Positions 24,643 to 32,076 of a stretch of 32,195 bases of DNA are shown piece by piece. This stretch comes from Aestuariicoccus sp032586235 (GTDB taxonomy: Bacteria > Pseudomonadota > Alphaproteobacteria > Rhodobacterales > Rhodobacteraceae): positions 1 through 32,195 of the forward strand of contig NZ_JAWHTD010000043.1 in assembly GCF_032586235.1 (NCBI RefSeq), given 5' to 3'. A program made the position numbers and the translations under genes. How positions within the stretch are numbered: the first letter of the stretch is position 1; every line of letters starts with the position of its first letter. Under the pieces are notes generated by a model. It was given only the letters and a program-made list of their open reading frames with translations, did no database searches and was not told where the DNA came from.

Positions 24643-24873
24643 CTAACGGTGCCGGCGCTGCATCCGCTGAACCAGCCGGTTGAGAATCCGGCTCGCCGTC
24701 GTTTCGCACAAGGCCGGGATAACGGCATGAACCAGCGCCGCCAGCCCGGCAACGACCAGCCAGAAGGCGAAGGAAAGCGCAAAGCGCATATGCTCGAAAT
24801 AGCTCTCGCCCACGGTCGCGGGATGGTCGAGAAAGACGCGGTTCATCAGATTGGTCTGGGTGCGGCTGTGCAT
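24643..24873 (-). CDS. DUF6356-family small membrane protein
   Basis: This 76-residue protein has the sequence pattern of the DUF6356 family: FLDHPATVGESYFEHMRFAL, then a hydrophobic helix (SFAFWLVVAGLAALVHAVIP) and a basic end. No function is known. The ATG at 24873 is followed by another in frame at 24846; GGAG upstream of 24873 on the minus strand favours the longer form. It diverges from the Lrp regulator. Confidence 0.75.
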   Translation of the reverse strand: MHSRTQTNLMNRVFLDHPATVGESYFEHMRFALSFAFWLVVAGLAALVHAVIPALCETTASRILNRLVQRMQRRHR

Positions 24874-24952
24874 GGGAAACTCCTGTCGGTTTTCCCGATA
24901 GTCTCGTTTTCTGCGTTTGAATGGATCCCAAATTTCACTTCCAAAGCGGAAA

Positions 24953-24975
24953 ATATTGGGACATCATCCCAATAT
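24953..24975. promoter_or_regulatory. Perfect palindrome over the Lrp start codon, probable autoregulatory operator
   Basis: ATATTGGGA (24953-24961) and TCCCAATAT (24967-24975) form a perfect nine-base inverted repeat with spacer CATCA. It is AT-rich in a GC-rich window and covers the first two bases of the Lrp ATG. Lrp/AsnC proteins commonly bind such palindromes to repress their own gene. Confidence 0.6.
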
Positions 24976-25432
24976 GGATCAGATCGACGATATGGACCGC
25001 CGCATATTGGCCGTCTTGCAGGGCGACGCGACCCTCAGCGTGGAGCAGATCGCCGAGCGTGTCGCGTTGTCGCGCAACGCCTGCTGGCGGCGCATCCGGC
25101 TGATGGAGGATCGCGGCGTCATCCGGGGCAGGGTGGTTCTGGCCGACCCGGCCAAGGTGGGCTGTCCGCTTCAGGTCATGGTGCAGATCCGCACCTCCAG
25201 CCATCAGGCCGACTGGCTGGAGCGGTTTCAGAGGGCGGTTTCTGCCATGCCCGAGGTCATCGGCGCCTACCGGATGACCGGCGATCTCGATTACCTCTTG
25301 CGGGTCCGGGTGGCCGACATGCCGGCCTATGACGCTTTCTACAAACGGCTGATCGGGCGGATTCCGCTGTCGGATATCTCGGCCAGTTTCGTTATGGAAG
25401 AGATCAAGGACACCACCGCCCTGCCGCTATAG
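24974..25432 (+). CDS. Lrp/AsnC-family transcriptional regulator
   Basis: The 152-residue protein has an N-terminal helix-turn-helix (about 5-60; LSVEQIAERVALSRNACWRRIRLMEDRGVI in outline) and a C-terminal RAM/AsnC ligand domain (about 68-145) with GAYRMTGDLDYLLRVRV. ATG at 24974 gives the family's usual beginning; no ribosome-binding site is visible before it, so a leaderless mRNA is possible. The palindrome across the start suggests self-repression. Targets and the amino-acid ligand are not shown; the divergent DUF6356 gene and the downstream DUF6173 gene are near. Confidence 0.9.
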   Translation: MDQIDDMDRRILAVLQGDATLSVEQIAERVALSRNACWRRIRLMEDRGVIRGRVVLADPAKVGCPLQVMVQIRTSSHQADWLERFQRAVSAMPEVIGAYRMTGDLDYLLRVRVADMPAYDAFYKRLIGRIPLSDISASFVMEEIKDTTALPL

Positions 25433-25442
25433 GAGCCGCCGC

Positions 25443-25901
25443 ATGAAAGAGACCATCGCGACCACCGCCGAGGCGCATGAGGACGACGCCATGCCGCGCA
25501 AGGTCGACGTGCATTGCGATCCCTGCGACGAAAGCCCCGGCGCAGAGGACTTGCCCGCCGCCGTCACCCGCAAACCGGTCGAGGACAAAAGCCCGGCGGA
25601 ATGGGCCTATGAACGGCTGATCCTCTACATCCAGGGGTTCGAAGAGCAGCTCGACAACGAACACGAGGTGGCGGTGGGCTTTGCGGGCAGCGACGCGGGC
25701 GTGCTGCGGATCGAGGGGCTGGGGTTCTTCGACCCCGACATCGTCACCTTCTATGGCGAGGACCCCGCCGGGGCCCGCACCCAGCTCATCCAGAACGTCA
25801 GCCAGCTGAGCGTGATTCTGCGCGCCCTGCCCAAGGCGGTGCAGCGCGAGGCGCCGCGCCGCATCGGCTTTCGCCTGGCCGAGGCGCTGGATCGGGTCTG
25901 A
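25443..25901 (+). CDS. DUF6173-family conserved protein
   Basis: This 152-residue soluble protein has an acidic variable N terminus, then the conserved stretch AYERLILYIQGFEEQLDNEH, AGVLRIEGLGFFDPDIVTFYG and TQLIQNVSQLSVILRALPK typical of DUF6173. It is common in Rhodobacteraceae; the function is unknown. It begins ten bases after the Lrp gene, with GGAG just upstream, and is probably co-transcribed with it. Confidence 0.75.
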   Translation: MKETIATTAEAHEDDAMPRKVDVHCDPCDESPGAEDLPAAVTRKPVEDKSPAEWAYERLILYIQGFEEQLDNEHEVAVGFAGSDAGVLRIEGLGFFDPDIVTFYGEDPAGARTQLIQNVSQLSVILRALPKAVQREAPRRIGFRLAEALDRV

Positions 25902-25934
25902 GCGTGGCAAAATGCGCGCCTGTGACGTCGTGAC

Positions 25935-25953
25935 AGCGCATCTGAAATGCGCT
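25935..25953. other. Short perfect inverted repeat upstream of the oxidase subunit gene
   Basis: AGCGCAT and ATGCGCT form a seven-base-pair stem with loop CTGAA, 34 bases after the DUF6173 stop and 38 before the next start. It may be a weak terminator or an operator. There is no uridine run. Confidence 0.35.
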
Positions 25954-25991
25954 AGGCGATTACCGGAACACGCGAATTGAAGGACAGACCC

Positions 25992-26126
25992 ATGGCAGAG
26001 CACAAGCACGGCGAAATGGACATCACCACCCAGGAAAAGACGTTCGAGGGCTTCATCAACTTCACGATCCGCACCGTGGTTGTGATCTTGGTGCTGGTCG
26101 TCCTGCTGGCCATGTTCAACGCCTGA
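25992..26126 (+). CDS. aa3-type cytochrome c oxidase subunit IV
   Basis: A 44-residue peptide reads MAEHKHGEMDITTQEKTFEG, then one transmembrane helix (about 25-42). This is the typical alphaproteobacterial small subunit IV of the aa3 terminal oxidase, a single helix that packs on the complex without known catalytic role. GAAGGACAG precedes the ATG at 25992. Other oxidase subunits are not in this window, which is usual for this peptide. Confidence 0.85.
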   Translation: MAEHKHGEMDITTQEKTFEGFINFTIRTVVVILVLVVLLAMFNA

Positions 26127-26139
26127 TCGCGGGCTTTCC

Positions 26140-26766
26140 ATGTTTCTGCGCGGAGTGATCGCGGCCGCGGCCTGCGCCGCGATCCTGCAAGGCTGCACGA
26201 CGCCCGGCGCCAGCCGCGACGGGGCCTCTGCCCAAGAGATCGCGGCGGCCGCCTATCGCCATCCCGGCCCGCCCCGGCTGACCCTCTTCACGATGGTCAA
26301 TAACCGTTCGGGCTCGGGTGCGCATACCAGCCTGATGATCAACGGATCGCAGCGGGTGATCTTCGACCCGGCGGGGTCCTTGCGGCTGCGCTCGATCCCG
26401 GAACGGCACGACGTGCTTTACGGCGTGACGCCGGTGGTAGCGGATTTCTACGCCCGCGCCCATGCGCGCGAGACGTACCATGTCGTTATCCAGGAGATCG
26501 AGGTCTCTGCGGCGGTGGCCGAACGCGCGCTGAAACTGGCCCAGGCCAACGGGCCGGTCGCGCAGGCGCAATGCGCGGTCTCGACCGCCGGGCTGCTCAA
26601 GCAATTGCCGGGCTTCGAGGCGATCGACCCGACCTGGTTCCCCACCAAGCTCGCCGATCAGTTCGGCGCCTTGCCCGGGGTGACCACCGAACGGCTCTAT
26701 GAGAACGACGACGACGACAAGCGGCTGGCCGTGCGCGAGTTCGAGCGTCGGCGTCAGGCCGAATAG
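26140..26766 (+). CDS. Lipoprotein with possible permuted papain-like fold
   Basis: The 208-residue protein begins with a lipoprotein signal (AACAAILQGC; lipid-bearing cysteine at about 19). The mature part contains a histidine in SGAHTSLMI (about 62) and a cysteine in QAQCAVSTAGLLKQL (about 147). This His-before-Cys order with those flanking residues resembles permuted NlpC/P60-LRAT-like thiol enzymes, but I cannot confirm it. It starts 13 bases after the oxidase peptide gene. Its end overlaps the convergent azlD-like gene by 13 bases. Confidence 0.6.
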   Translation: MFLRGVIAAAACAAILQGCTTPGASRDGASAQEIAAAAYRHPGPPRLTLFTMVNNRSGSGAHTSLMINGSQRVIFDPAGSLRLRSIPERHDVLYGVTPVVADFYARAHARETYHVVIQEIEVSAAVAERALKLAQANGPVAQAQCAVSTAGLLKQLPGFEAIDPTWFPTKLADQFGALPGVTTERLYENDDDDKRLAVREFERRRQAE

Positions 26767-27077
26767 CTGAGGACGATCAGCACCGCCGCCCAGGCGCCCA
26801 TGGCGGCAAAGACGTTCTTGAGCCAGTACCCGACCACGAATGTGACGACAGCGGCGCTCAGCCGCACCGGGTCGGGCTGCCCGTCCGTTGCCTGCGGCCA
26901 CAAAGCCAGCGGCGCGACCAGCGCCGGCAGAACCGCGACGGCCGTATAGCGCAGATGCCGCAGCACCCAGTCGGGCATTGGCCGGTTGCCGACGAGCCCC
27001 AGAAAGACGAAGCGCAGCAAGAAGCTGCCCAGGCCCAGCCCGGCGATGACGATCCAGAGCGAGGATGTGTCGATCAT
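26754..27077 (-). CDS. AzlD-family branched-chain amino acid exporter small subunit
   Basis: The 107-residue protein has about four membrane helices and the AzlD pattern (LRFVFLGLVG, then LRYTAVAVLPALVAPL). With AzlC it forms an exporter of branched-chain amino acids or analogues. ATG at 27077 overlaps the stop of azlC (ATGA); a longer reading frame to 27338 lies inside azlC and is not used. Confidence 0.85.
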   Translation of the reverse strand: MIDTSSLWIVIAGLGLGSFLLRFVFLGLVGNRPMPDWVLRHLRYTAVAVLPALVAPLALWPQATDGQPDPVRLSAAVVTFVVGYWLKNVFAAMGAWAAVLIVLSYSA

Positions 27078-27808
27078 GTCGCGCGCCTTTCGTTGAGTGC
27101 CGCGCGGCTCTTTTCGATCCGGCGCTCGGTTTCGGCCCCCGCGATCATCCCGGCGATGCCGCCCGCGATCAGGCCCGTGTTCCACGGAAGACCGGCCGCC
27201 AGCAGCGCCACAGAGGCCCCGGTAAAGGCCGCTGCCATATGCGCGGGCGTGCGCAGCAGCGGGCCGATCATCGCCAGGAACGCGATGGGCAGCGCGAAAT
27301 CCAACCCCATTTCGGTGGGGATCGCGGCACCCAGCCACGCCCCGACGAACGTGGCGACGTACCAGGGAAAGCAGATCGGCGTGACGATGCCGAAAAAGTA
27401 CCCCAGCTTTTCGGGCAGCGTCATGTCGGGACGCTTTTCATACTCCAGCAGCGATCCGGCATAGGTCTGATCGACAAGGAAATAGGCGGCGATGGCGCGC
27501 TGCCACAACGGGGCCGCGCCCAGATGCGGCGTGAGCGACGCCGAATACATCGCCATGCGCATGTTCACCGCCAGTGCCGAGGCCAGAACGACCCAGGTCG
27601 GCGCGTTCTCGGTCATCAGCTGCAGCGCGGTGAATTGCGCGGCGCCGGCGATCACGACCACGCTGAAACTGAGCGTTTCCAGCATGTTGAGCCCGGCCTC
27701 GGTCGCCAGAACGCCGAACAGCATGGCAAAGGGGATCACGACGATGAGGAACGGCAGCCCGTCCCGAACCCCGCGCCAATAGCTTGACATTGCACCGCCG
27801 CCCGTCAT
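27074..27808 (-). CDS. AzlC-family branched-chain amino acid exporter large subunit
   Basis: This 244-residue protein has about seven to eight hydrophobic helices and AzlC landmarks: YWRGVRDGLPFLIVVIPFAM at the start, then VNMRMAMYSASLTPHL and VDQTYAG. ATG at 27808 follows AGGGGACAG; ATG at 27790 is possible. It is coupled to azlD and diverges from fdhD, with only 43 bases between the starts, so that short gap should hold both promoters. Confidence 0.88.
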   Translation of the reverse strand: MTGGGAMSSYWRGVRDGLPFLIVVIPFAMLFGVLATEAGLNMLETLSFSVVVIAGAAQFTALQLMTENAPTWVVLASALAVNMRMAMYSASLTPHLGAAPLWQRAIAAYFLVDQTYAGSLLEYEKRPDMTLPEKLGYFFGIVTPICFPWYVATFVGAWLGAAIPTEMGLDFALPIAFLAMIGPLLRTPAHMAAAFTGASVALLAAGLPWNTGLIAGGIAGMIAGAETERRIEKSRAALNERRAT

Positions 27809-27851
27809 GACTGTCCCCTGCTCAAAAAGATACCCCGCCCGTAAACACAGC

Positions 27852-28742
27852 ATGAACGAGACGCAAGTGCCCGGCGCCGCCAGCCCCTATCTCATCGCTC
27901 CCGACCCGTCCGCGGCCCGGCTGACCCGGAAGGTCACCGGCATAGACCACACCGGCGCGGAAACGGCGGTGTCCGTGGTCGAGGAACGCCCGCTGACGAT
28001 CTTTCTGAACGGTCAGGAAATCGTCACGGCGATGACGATCGGCGATTATCCGGAATACCTGGCCATCGGCTTCTTGCGCAATCAGGGCATGCTGCGCGAC
28101 GGCGAAGAGATCACGAGCGTGGATTACGACGAAGAGCTTGAAACCGTCGTGGTGCGCACCGCCTCGCTGACCACATACGAAGAGAAGCTCCGCAAAAAGA
28201 CCCGCACCAGCGGTTGTGCCGTGGGCACGGTCTTTGGCGATATGATGGAGGGGCTCGAAGGGCTGACCCTGCCCGCAGCCGAGCTGCGCACGTCCTGGCT
28301 CTATGCGCTGGCGCACCGGATCAACACCACCCCCTCGCTCTATCTCGAGGCCGGGGCGATCCACGGAACGGTGCTTTGCCGCGAGGACTGTCCGCTGGTG
28401 TACATGGAGGACGTGGGCCGGCACAACGCCGTCGACAAGATCGCCGGATGGATGTTCCGGCACGGCGAAAGCCCGGCCGACAAGATCCTCTACACCACAG
28501 GGCGGCTGACCTCGGAAATGGTGATCAAGACCGCGCTGATGGGCATCCCGGTGCTGGCGTCCCGGTCCGGATTCACCGCCTGGGGCGTCGAGATCGCCCG
28601 TCAGGTCGGGCTGACCTGCATCGGCCGCATGCGCGGCAAACGCTTCGTCTGCCTCGCCGGCGCCGAACGCCTGGTGCGCGATATGGACCCCGAAAGCGTC
28701 CCCGAGGAAGCCGGAAAACACCGCCGGAAGAGCGCATCGTGA
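27852..28742 (+). CDS. fdhD: Formate dehydrogenase accessory sulfurtransferase FdhD
   Basis: The 296-residue protein carries FdhD signatures: RPLTIFLNGQEIVTAMTIGDYPEYLA in outline, TSGCAVGTVFGDMM, and the region MEDVGRHNAVDKIAGW followed by TTGRLTSEMVIKTA. FdhD moves sulfur from the IscS desulfurase to the molybdenum cofactor of formate dehydrogenase. The first active-loop cysteine is present; the second cysteine of the E. coli CxxC is glycine here. ATG at 27852 is preferred over 27807. The downstream mobA, mobB and moeA genes supply the cofactor itself. Confidence 0.92.
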   Translation: MNETQVPGAASPYLIAPDPSAARLTRKVTGIDHTGAETAVSVVEERPLTIFLNGQEIVTAMTIGDYPEYLAIGFLRNQGMLRDGEEITSVDYDEELETVVVRTASLTTYEEKLRKKTRTSGCAVGTVFGDMMEGLEGLTLPAAELRTSWLYALAHRINTTPSLYLEAGAIHGTVLCREDCPLVYMEDVGRHNAVDKIAGWMFRHGESPADKILYTTGRLTSEMVIKTALMGIPVLASRSGFTAWGVEIARQVGLTCIGRMRGKRFVCLAGAERLVRDMDPESVPEEAGKHRRKSAS

Positions 28743-28753
28743 CCGGCCGGGAC

Positions 28754-28800
28754 CAAAACTCTTTGAAAGAGTTTTGTCCGAATTCTTTCAAAGAATTCGG
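28754..28800. repeat. Two adjacent perfect palindromes between fdhD and mobA
   Basis: CAAAACTCTTT-G-AAAGAGTTTTG (28754-28776) and CCGAATTCTTT-C-AAAGAATTCGG (28778-28800) are each perfect 11-base-pair inverted repeats with a single central base, one base apart. Both share a CTTT-n-AAAG core. They start 12 bases after the fdhD stop and end 18 bases before mobA. They may be a terminator pair, an operator, or a copy of a dispersed palindromic repeat. Confidence 0.8.
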
Positions 28801-28818
28801 GCGCTCAGGGTGCGCCGG

Positions 28819-29445
28819 ATGACCCAACCGCTCGGCGTGATACTCGCGGGAGGCCTCGCCACCCGCATGGGTGGCGGAGACAAGGCGCTGTTGCTGCTGG
28901 GCGGCCAGACCCTGCTTGCGCGGGTGATCGAGCGGCTGGCGCCGCAGGTTGCCGGTCTGGCGCTCAATGCCAATGGCGATCCCGACCGTTTCGACACGGA
29001 TCTGCCGGTCCTGCCCGATCCCATCCCAGGGTTTCCCGGTCCGCTCGCCGGCGTGCTCGCCGGTCTCGACTGGGCCGCGACCCGGGGCGCCGACAGCATC
29101 GTCACCGTCGCCGCCGACACGCCATTCTTTCCACGCGATCTGGTCGCCTGCCTGCAGCGTGCGGCTGAAGGGCAGGCGCACCCGCTGGTTCTGGCCGCCA
29201 CCAGGGGCGACGCGCAGACGAAAAGCAAATCCCGCTCCGGCCTGATTCGCCATCCCACATTCGGGCTCTGGCCCGTGGCCCTGCGCGACGACCTACGCGC
29301 GGCGTTGACCGACGGCCTGAAGAAGGTCGTACTCTGGACCGACCGGCACGGCGGGCGCGAGGCGCTCTTCCCCTCGGACGGAGTCGATCCATTCTTCAAC
29401 GTGAACACCCCCGAAGACCTGAAACGGGCCGAGGCGCTGGCATGA
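28819..29445 (+). CDS. mobA: Molybdenum cofactor guanylyltransferase MobA
   Basis: The 208-residue protein has the nucleotidyltransferase signature GVILAGGLATRMGGGDKALL near residues 6-25, then GPLAGVLAGL and VAADTPFFP, with a final FFNVNTPEDL. It joins GMP to molybdopterin to form the guanine dinucleotide cofactor used by formate dehydrogenase. ATG at 28819 starts just before the first strand; a TTG at 28774 lies inside the palindrome and is less likely. Its stop overlaps the mobB start. Confidence 0.92.
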   Translation: MTQPLGVILAGGLATRMGGGDKALLLLGGQTLLARVIERLAPQVAGLALNANGDPDRFDTDLPVLPDPIPGFPGPLAGVLAGLDWAATRGADSIVTVAADTPFFPRDLVACLQRAAEGQAHPLVLAATRGDAQTKSKSRSGLIRHPTFGLWPVALRDDLRAALTDGLKKVVLWTDRHGGREALFPSDGVDPFFNVNTPEDLKRAEALA

Positions 29446-29933
29446 AACTCTATGGCGTCACCGGCTGGAAGAACGCTGGCAAAACCGGGCTGATGGAACG
29501 GCTCGTTACCGAAATCGCCTCGCGCGGCTTCACCGTCAGCACCGTCAAGCACGCGCATCACACCTTCGACGTCGACCATCCCGGCAAGGACAGCTATCGC
29601 CACCGCGTGGCCGGCGCGTCCGAGGTGATCCTGGCCTCGCGCAACCGCGTGGCGCAGATGACCGAGCTGCGCGGCGCCGAGGAACCGTCGCTCGACAGCC
29701 TTTTGCCCCGCCTCGCCCCCGTCGATCTGGTGCTGATCGAAGGCTACAAACGCGACCGCCATCCCAAGGTCGAGGCGTTCCGGGCCGAAACCGGCAACAG
29801 CCTGATCGCTCCGGACGACCCCAGCATCCGCGCCATCGCCGCCGATTGCCCCGTCGAAATCGACCGCCCGGTCTTCGACCTGAACGACACCGAGGCCATC
29901 GCCGATTTCATCCTGTCCGAGGTCGGCCTGTGA
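29442..29933 (+). CDS. mobB: Molybdopterin-guanine dinucleotide biosynthesis adaptor MobB
   Basis: This 163-residue P-loop protein has GWKNAGKTGL (about 7-16) and VDLVLIEGYKRDRHPKVE near residues 94-111, which are typical of MobB. It binds GTP and assists MobA. ATG at 29442 overlaps the mobA stop, and its own stop overlaps the GTG of the fused moeA, so the three genes are translated in tight sequence. Confidence 0.92.
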   Translation: MKLYGVTGWKNAGKTGLMERLVTEIASRGFTVSTVKHAHHTFDVDHPGKDSYRHRVAGASEVILASRNRVAQMTELRGAEEPSLDSLLPRLAPVDLVLIEGYKRDRHPKVEAFRAETGNSLIAPDDPSIRAIAADCPVEIDRPVFDLNDTEAIADFILSEVGL

Positions 29934-32020
29934 CACCCTTCGACCGGTTCGTCATGGTCGATTGGTCTGGCGGCAACGACACCGGTCCGACCCCGCGCAA
30001 GGATGCGATCTGGATCGGCGAGGCGGGCGCAGAGCCACGCTACATGCGCAACCGCGCCCTGGCCGAAGAGGCGCTCTCCGACCGGATCGAGCGGAGCCTG
30101 ACCGCGGGCGAGCGCCTGATGATCGGCTTCGATTTCCCCTTCGGCTATCCCGCGGGCTTCGCCGGCGCTCTGACCGGGCGTTCCGATCCCTTCGCCGTCT
30201 GGGGCTGGCTCACTGAGCGGATCGAAGACAGCCCAAAGGCCAACAACCGGTTCGACGTGGCAGGCGGCATCAACCGGGCGCTGGGCAACGGGCGCGGGCC
30301 GTTCTGGGCCAACGGACTGAGCCGCGACATCGACGGGCTGCCCCGCCGCAAGGACAGCTACCTCAACCCCTTCCCGGAAAAGCGCTGCTCAGAAACGCTC
30401 TGCAAAGGCGCGTTCACCTGCTGGCAACTGGCCGGGGCCGGGGCGGTTGGATCGCAAGTGCTGATGGGGCTTCCGGTGCTCGAACGCTTGCGCCGCCGCT
30501 TCGCCGGCCATGTGGCCGTCTGGCCGTTCGAGCCTCTGGAACGCCCCGTCGCCTTCGTCGAAATCTGGCCGGGGCTGATCAATCCTGCCGTGCGCGCCGC
30601 CACCGGCCCGAACGACATACGCGACGCGGTGCAGGTCGCGCTTTTGGCCGAAGGGCTATCGGCCCTTGATCCCGCGCGCCTTCTTGCCATGCTGAGCATC
30701 GACGCGCCCGAGGAAGGCTGGATCCTCGGCCTCGGATTCGAACAGGAGCTTATGCCGCCCGTGACCCTGCAACCGCCGCCGCTGCGCAACGATTGCTTCG
30801 CCCTGCCTGCCGGTGTCGACTGGACCCCGGTCGACGCCGCGCTCGATCTTTTGCGCAAGGGGCTGCACCCAGTCACGGGGCGCGAAACCGTTCCGTTGAT
30901 GCAGGCGGCCGGGCGGGTGCTGGCCGAGGATGTCGCAGCCCGTCGCGCCAACCCGCCCACCGCCAACACCGCCGTCGACGGCTACGGCTTTGCCAGCGCG
31001 GCCATCGGCGCGGGCCCTCAGAGCTTGCCGCTGGTTCCGGGCCGTGCCGCGGCGGGCGTGCCCTTCGGCGGCACCGTCCCGCCCGGCCATGCCCTGCGCG
31101 TCCTGACCGGCGCGGCGCTGCCGCCCGGCGTCGACACGGTGGTGCTGGACGAGGATGTGCGCGTGGGGGACGGCCGGATCGCCTTTCACGGCCCGCTCAA
31201 ACCCGGCGCCAACACCCGCAAAGCGGGCGAGGATGTGGCCAAGGGCGACATCGCTTTGAAACAGGGGCGCGTGCTGACCCCGGCGGACCTGGCCCTGGCC
31301 GCGGCCACGGGTTACGGCGACCTGCCGGTGCGTGAACGCCTGCGCGTGGCTGTCATCTCGACCGGGGATGAACTGGCCGACCCGGGGTCTTTCGCCTCCG
31401 ACGCGCAGATCTTCGACGCGAACCGCCCTATGCTGCTGTCGATGATCGCGCGCTTCGGGTTCGAGCCGGTCGATATGGGCCGCGTTCCCGACAACCGCGA
31501 CACCCTGCGCGCCACGCTCGACGCGGCCTCAGGCCGCGCGCATGTGATCCTGACCTCCGGCGGCGCCTCTGCGGGGGACGAGGATCACGTCTCGGCGCTC
31601 CTGCACGAGGCGGGCGCGATGCAGGAATGGCGCATTGCGCTCAAACCTGGCCGCCCGCTGGCGCTCGGGCTCTGGCAGGACACGCCGGTCTTCGGCCTGC
31701 CGGGCAACCCGGTGGCCGCGCTGGTCTGCACACTGATCTTCGCCCGCCCGGCCATGTCGCTGCTGGCCGGGGCCGGCTGGACGGAACCCCAGGGCTTCAC
31801 CGTCCCAGCCGCGTTCTCCAAGTCCAAGAAACCGGGCCGCCGCGAATACCTGCGCGCCCGCATCCGCGATGGCCGCGCCGAGGTCTTCAAATCCGAAGGC
31901 TCGGGCCGGATCAGCGGCCTCAGCTGGGCCGAAGGCCTGGTCGAACTGCCCGACGCCGCAGCGAAAATCAGCCCCGGTGACCCCGTCCGCTATATCCCCT
32001 ATGCCAGCTTCGGGCTCTAA
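29930..32020 (+). CDS. moeA: Fusion: DUF429-like domain plus molybdopterin molybdenumtransferase MoeA
   Basis: The 696-residue protein has two parts. Residues 1 to about 285 form a domain with FVMVDWSGGND, MIGFDFPFGYPAGF and FVEIWPGLINPAV, which follows the pattern of DUF429-type RNase H-fold proteins; its role is unknown. Residues about 288-696 are a full MoeA: TANTAVDGYGFA, then VISTGDELADPG, GGASAGDEDHV, FGLPGNPVAALV, and the C-terminal domain with SGRISGL. MoeA inserts molybdate into adenylated molybdopterin. GTG at 29930 overlaps the mobB stop. The usual MoeA SxMDG appears as NTAVDG, but the acidic residue is kept. Confidence 0.88.
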   Translation: MTPFDRFVMVDWSGGNDTGPTPRKDAIWIGEAGAEPRYMRNRALAEEALSDRIERSLTAGERLMIGFDFPFGYPAGFAGALTGRSDPFAVWGWLTERIEDSPKANNRFDVAGGINRALGNGRGPFWANGLSRDIDGLPRRKDSYLNPFPEKRCSETLCKGAFTCWQLAGAGAVGSQVLMGLPVLERLRRRFAGHVAVWPFEPLERPVAFVEIWPGLINPAVRAATGPNDIRDAVQVALLAEGLSALDPARLLAMLSIDAPEEGWILGLGFEQELMPPVTLQPPPLRNDCFALPAGVDWTPVDAALDLLRKGLHPVTGRETVPLMQAAGRVLAEDVAARRANPPTANTAVDGYGFASAAIGAGPQSLPLVPGRAAAGVPFGGTVPPGHALRVLTGAALPPGVDTVVLDEDVRVGDGRIAFHGPLKPGANTRKAGEDVAKGDIALKQGRVLTPADLALAAATGYGDLPVRERLRVAVISTGDELADPGSFASDAQIFDANRPMLLSMIARFGFEPVDMGRVPDNRDTLRATLDAASGRAHVILTSGGASAGDEDHVSALLHEAGAMQEWRIALKPGRPLALGLWQDTPVFGLPGNPVAALVCTLIFARPAMSLLAGAGWTEPQGFTVPAAFSKSKKPGRREYLRARIRDGRAEVFKSEGSGRISGLSWAEGLVELPDAAAKISPGDPVRYIPYASFGL

Positions 32021-32055
32021 ACCCCATTTCACTGATCCATAAATATCCGGGGGGT

Positions 32056-32076
32056 CTGGGGGGCAGCGCCCCCCAG
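32056..32076 (+). terminator. GC-rich hairpin after moeA
   Basis: CTGGGGGG (32056-32063) pairs perfectly with CCCCCCAG (32069-32076) around CAGCG, 35 bases after the moeA stop, and follows AAATATCCGG. This style of G-run/CAGCG/C-run hairpin is frequent after Rhodobacteraceae genes. It may terminate the molybdenum cofactor operon. Confidence 0.45.
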
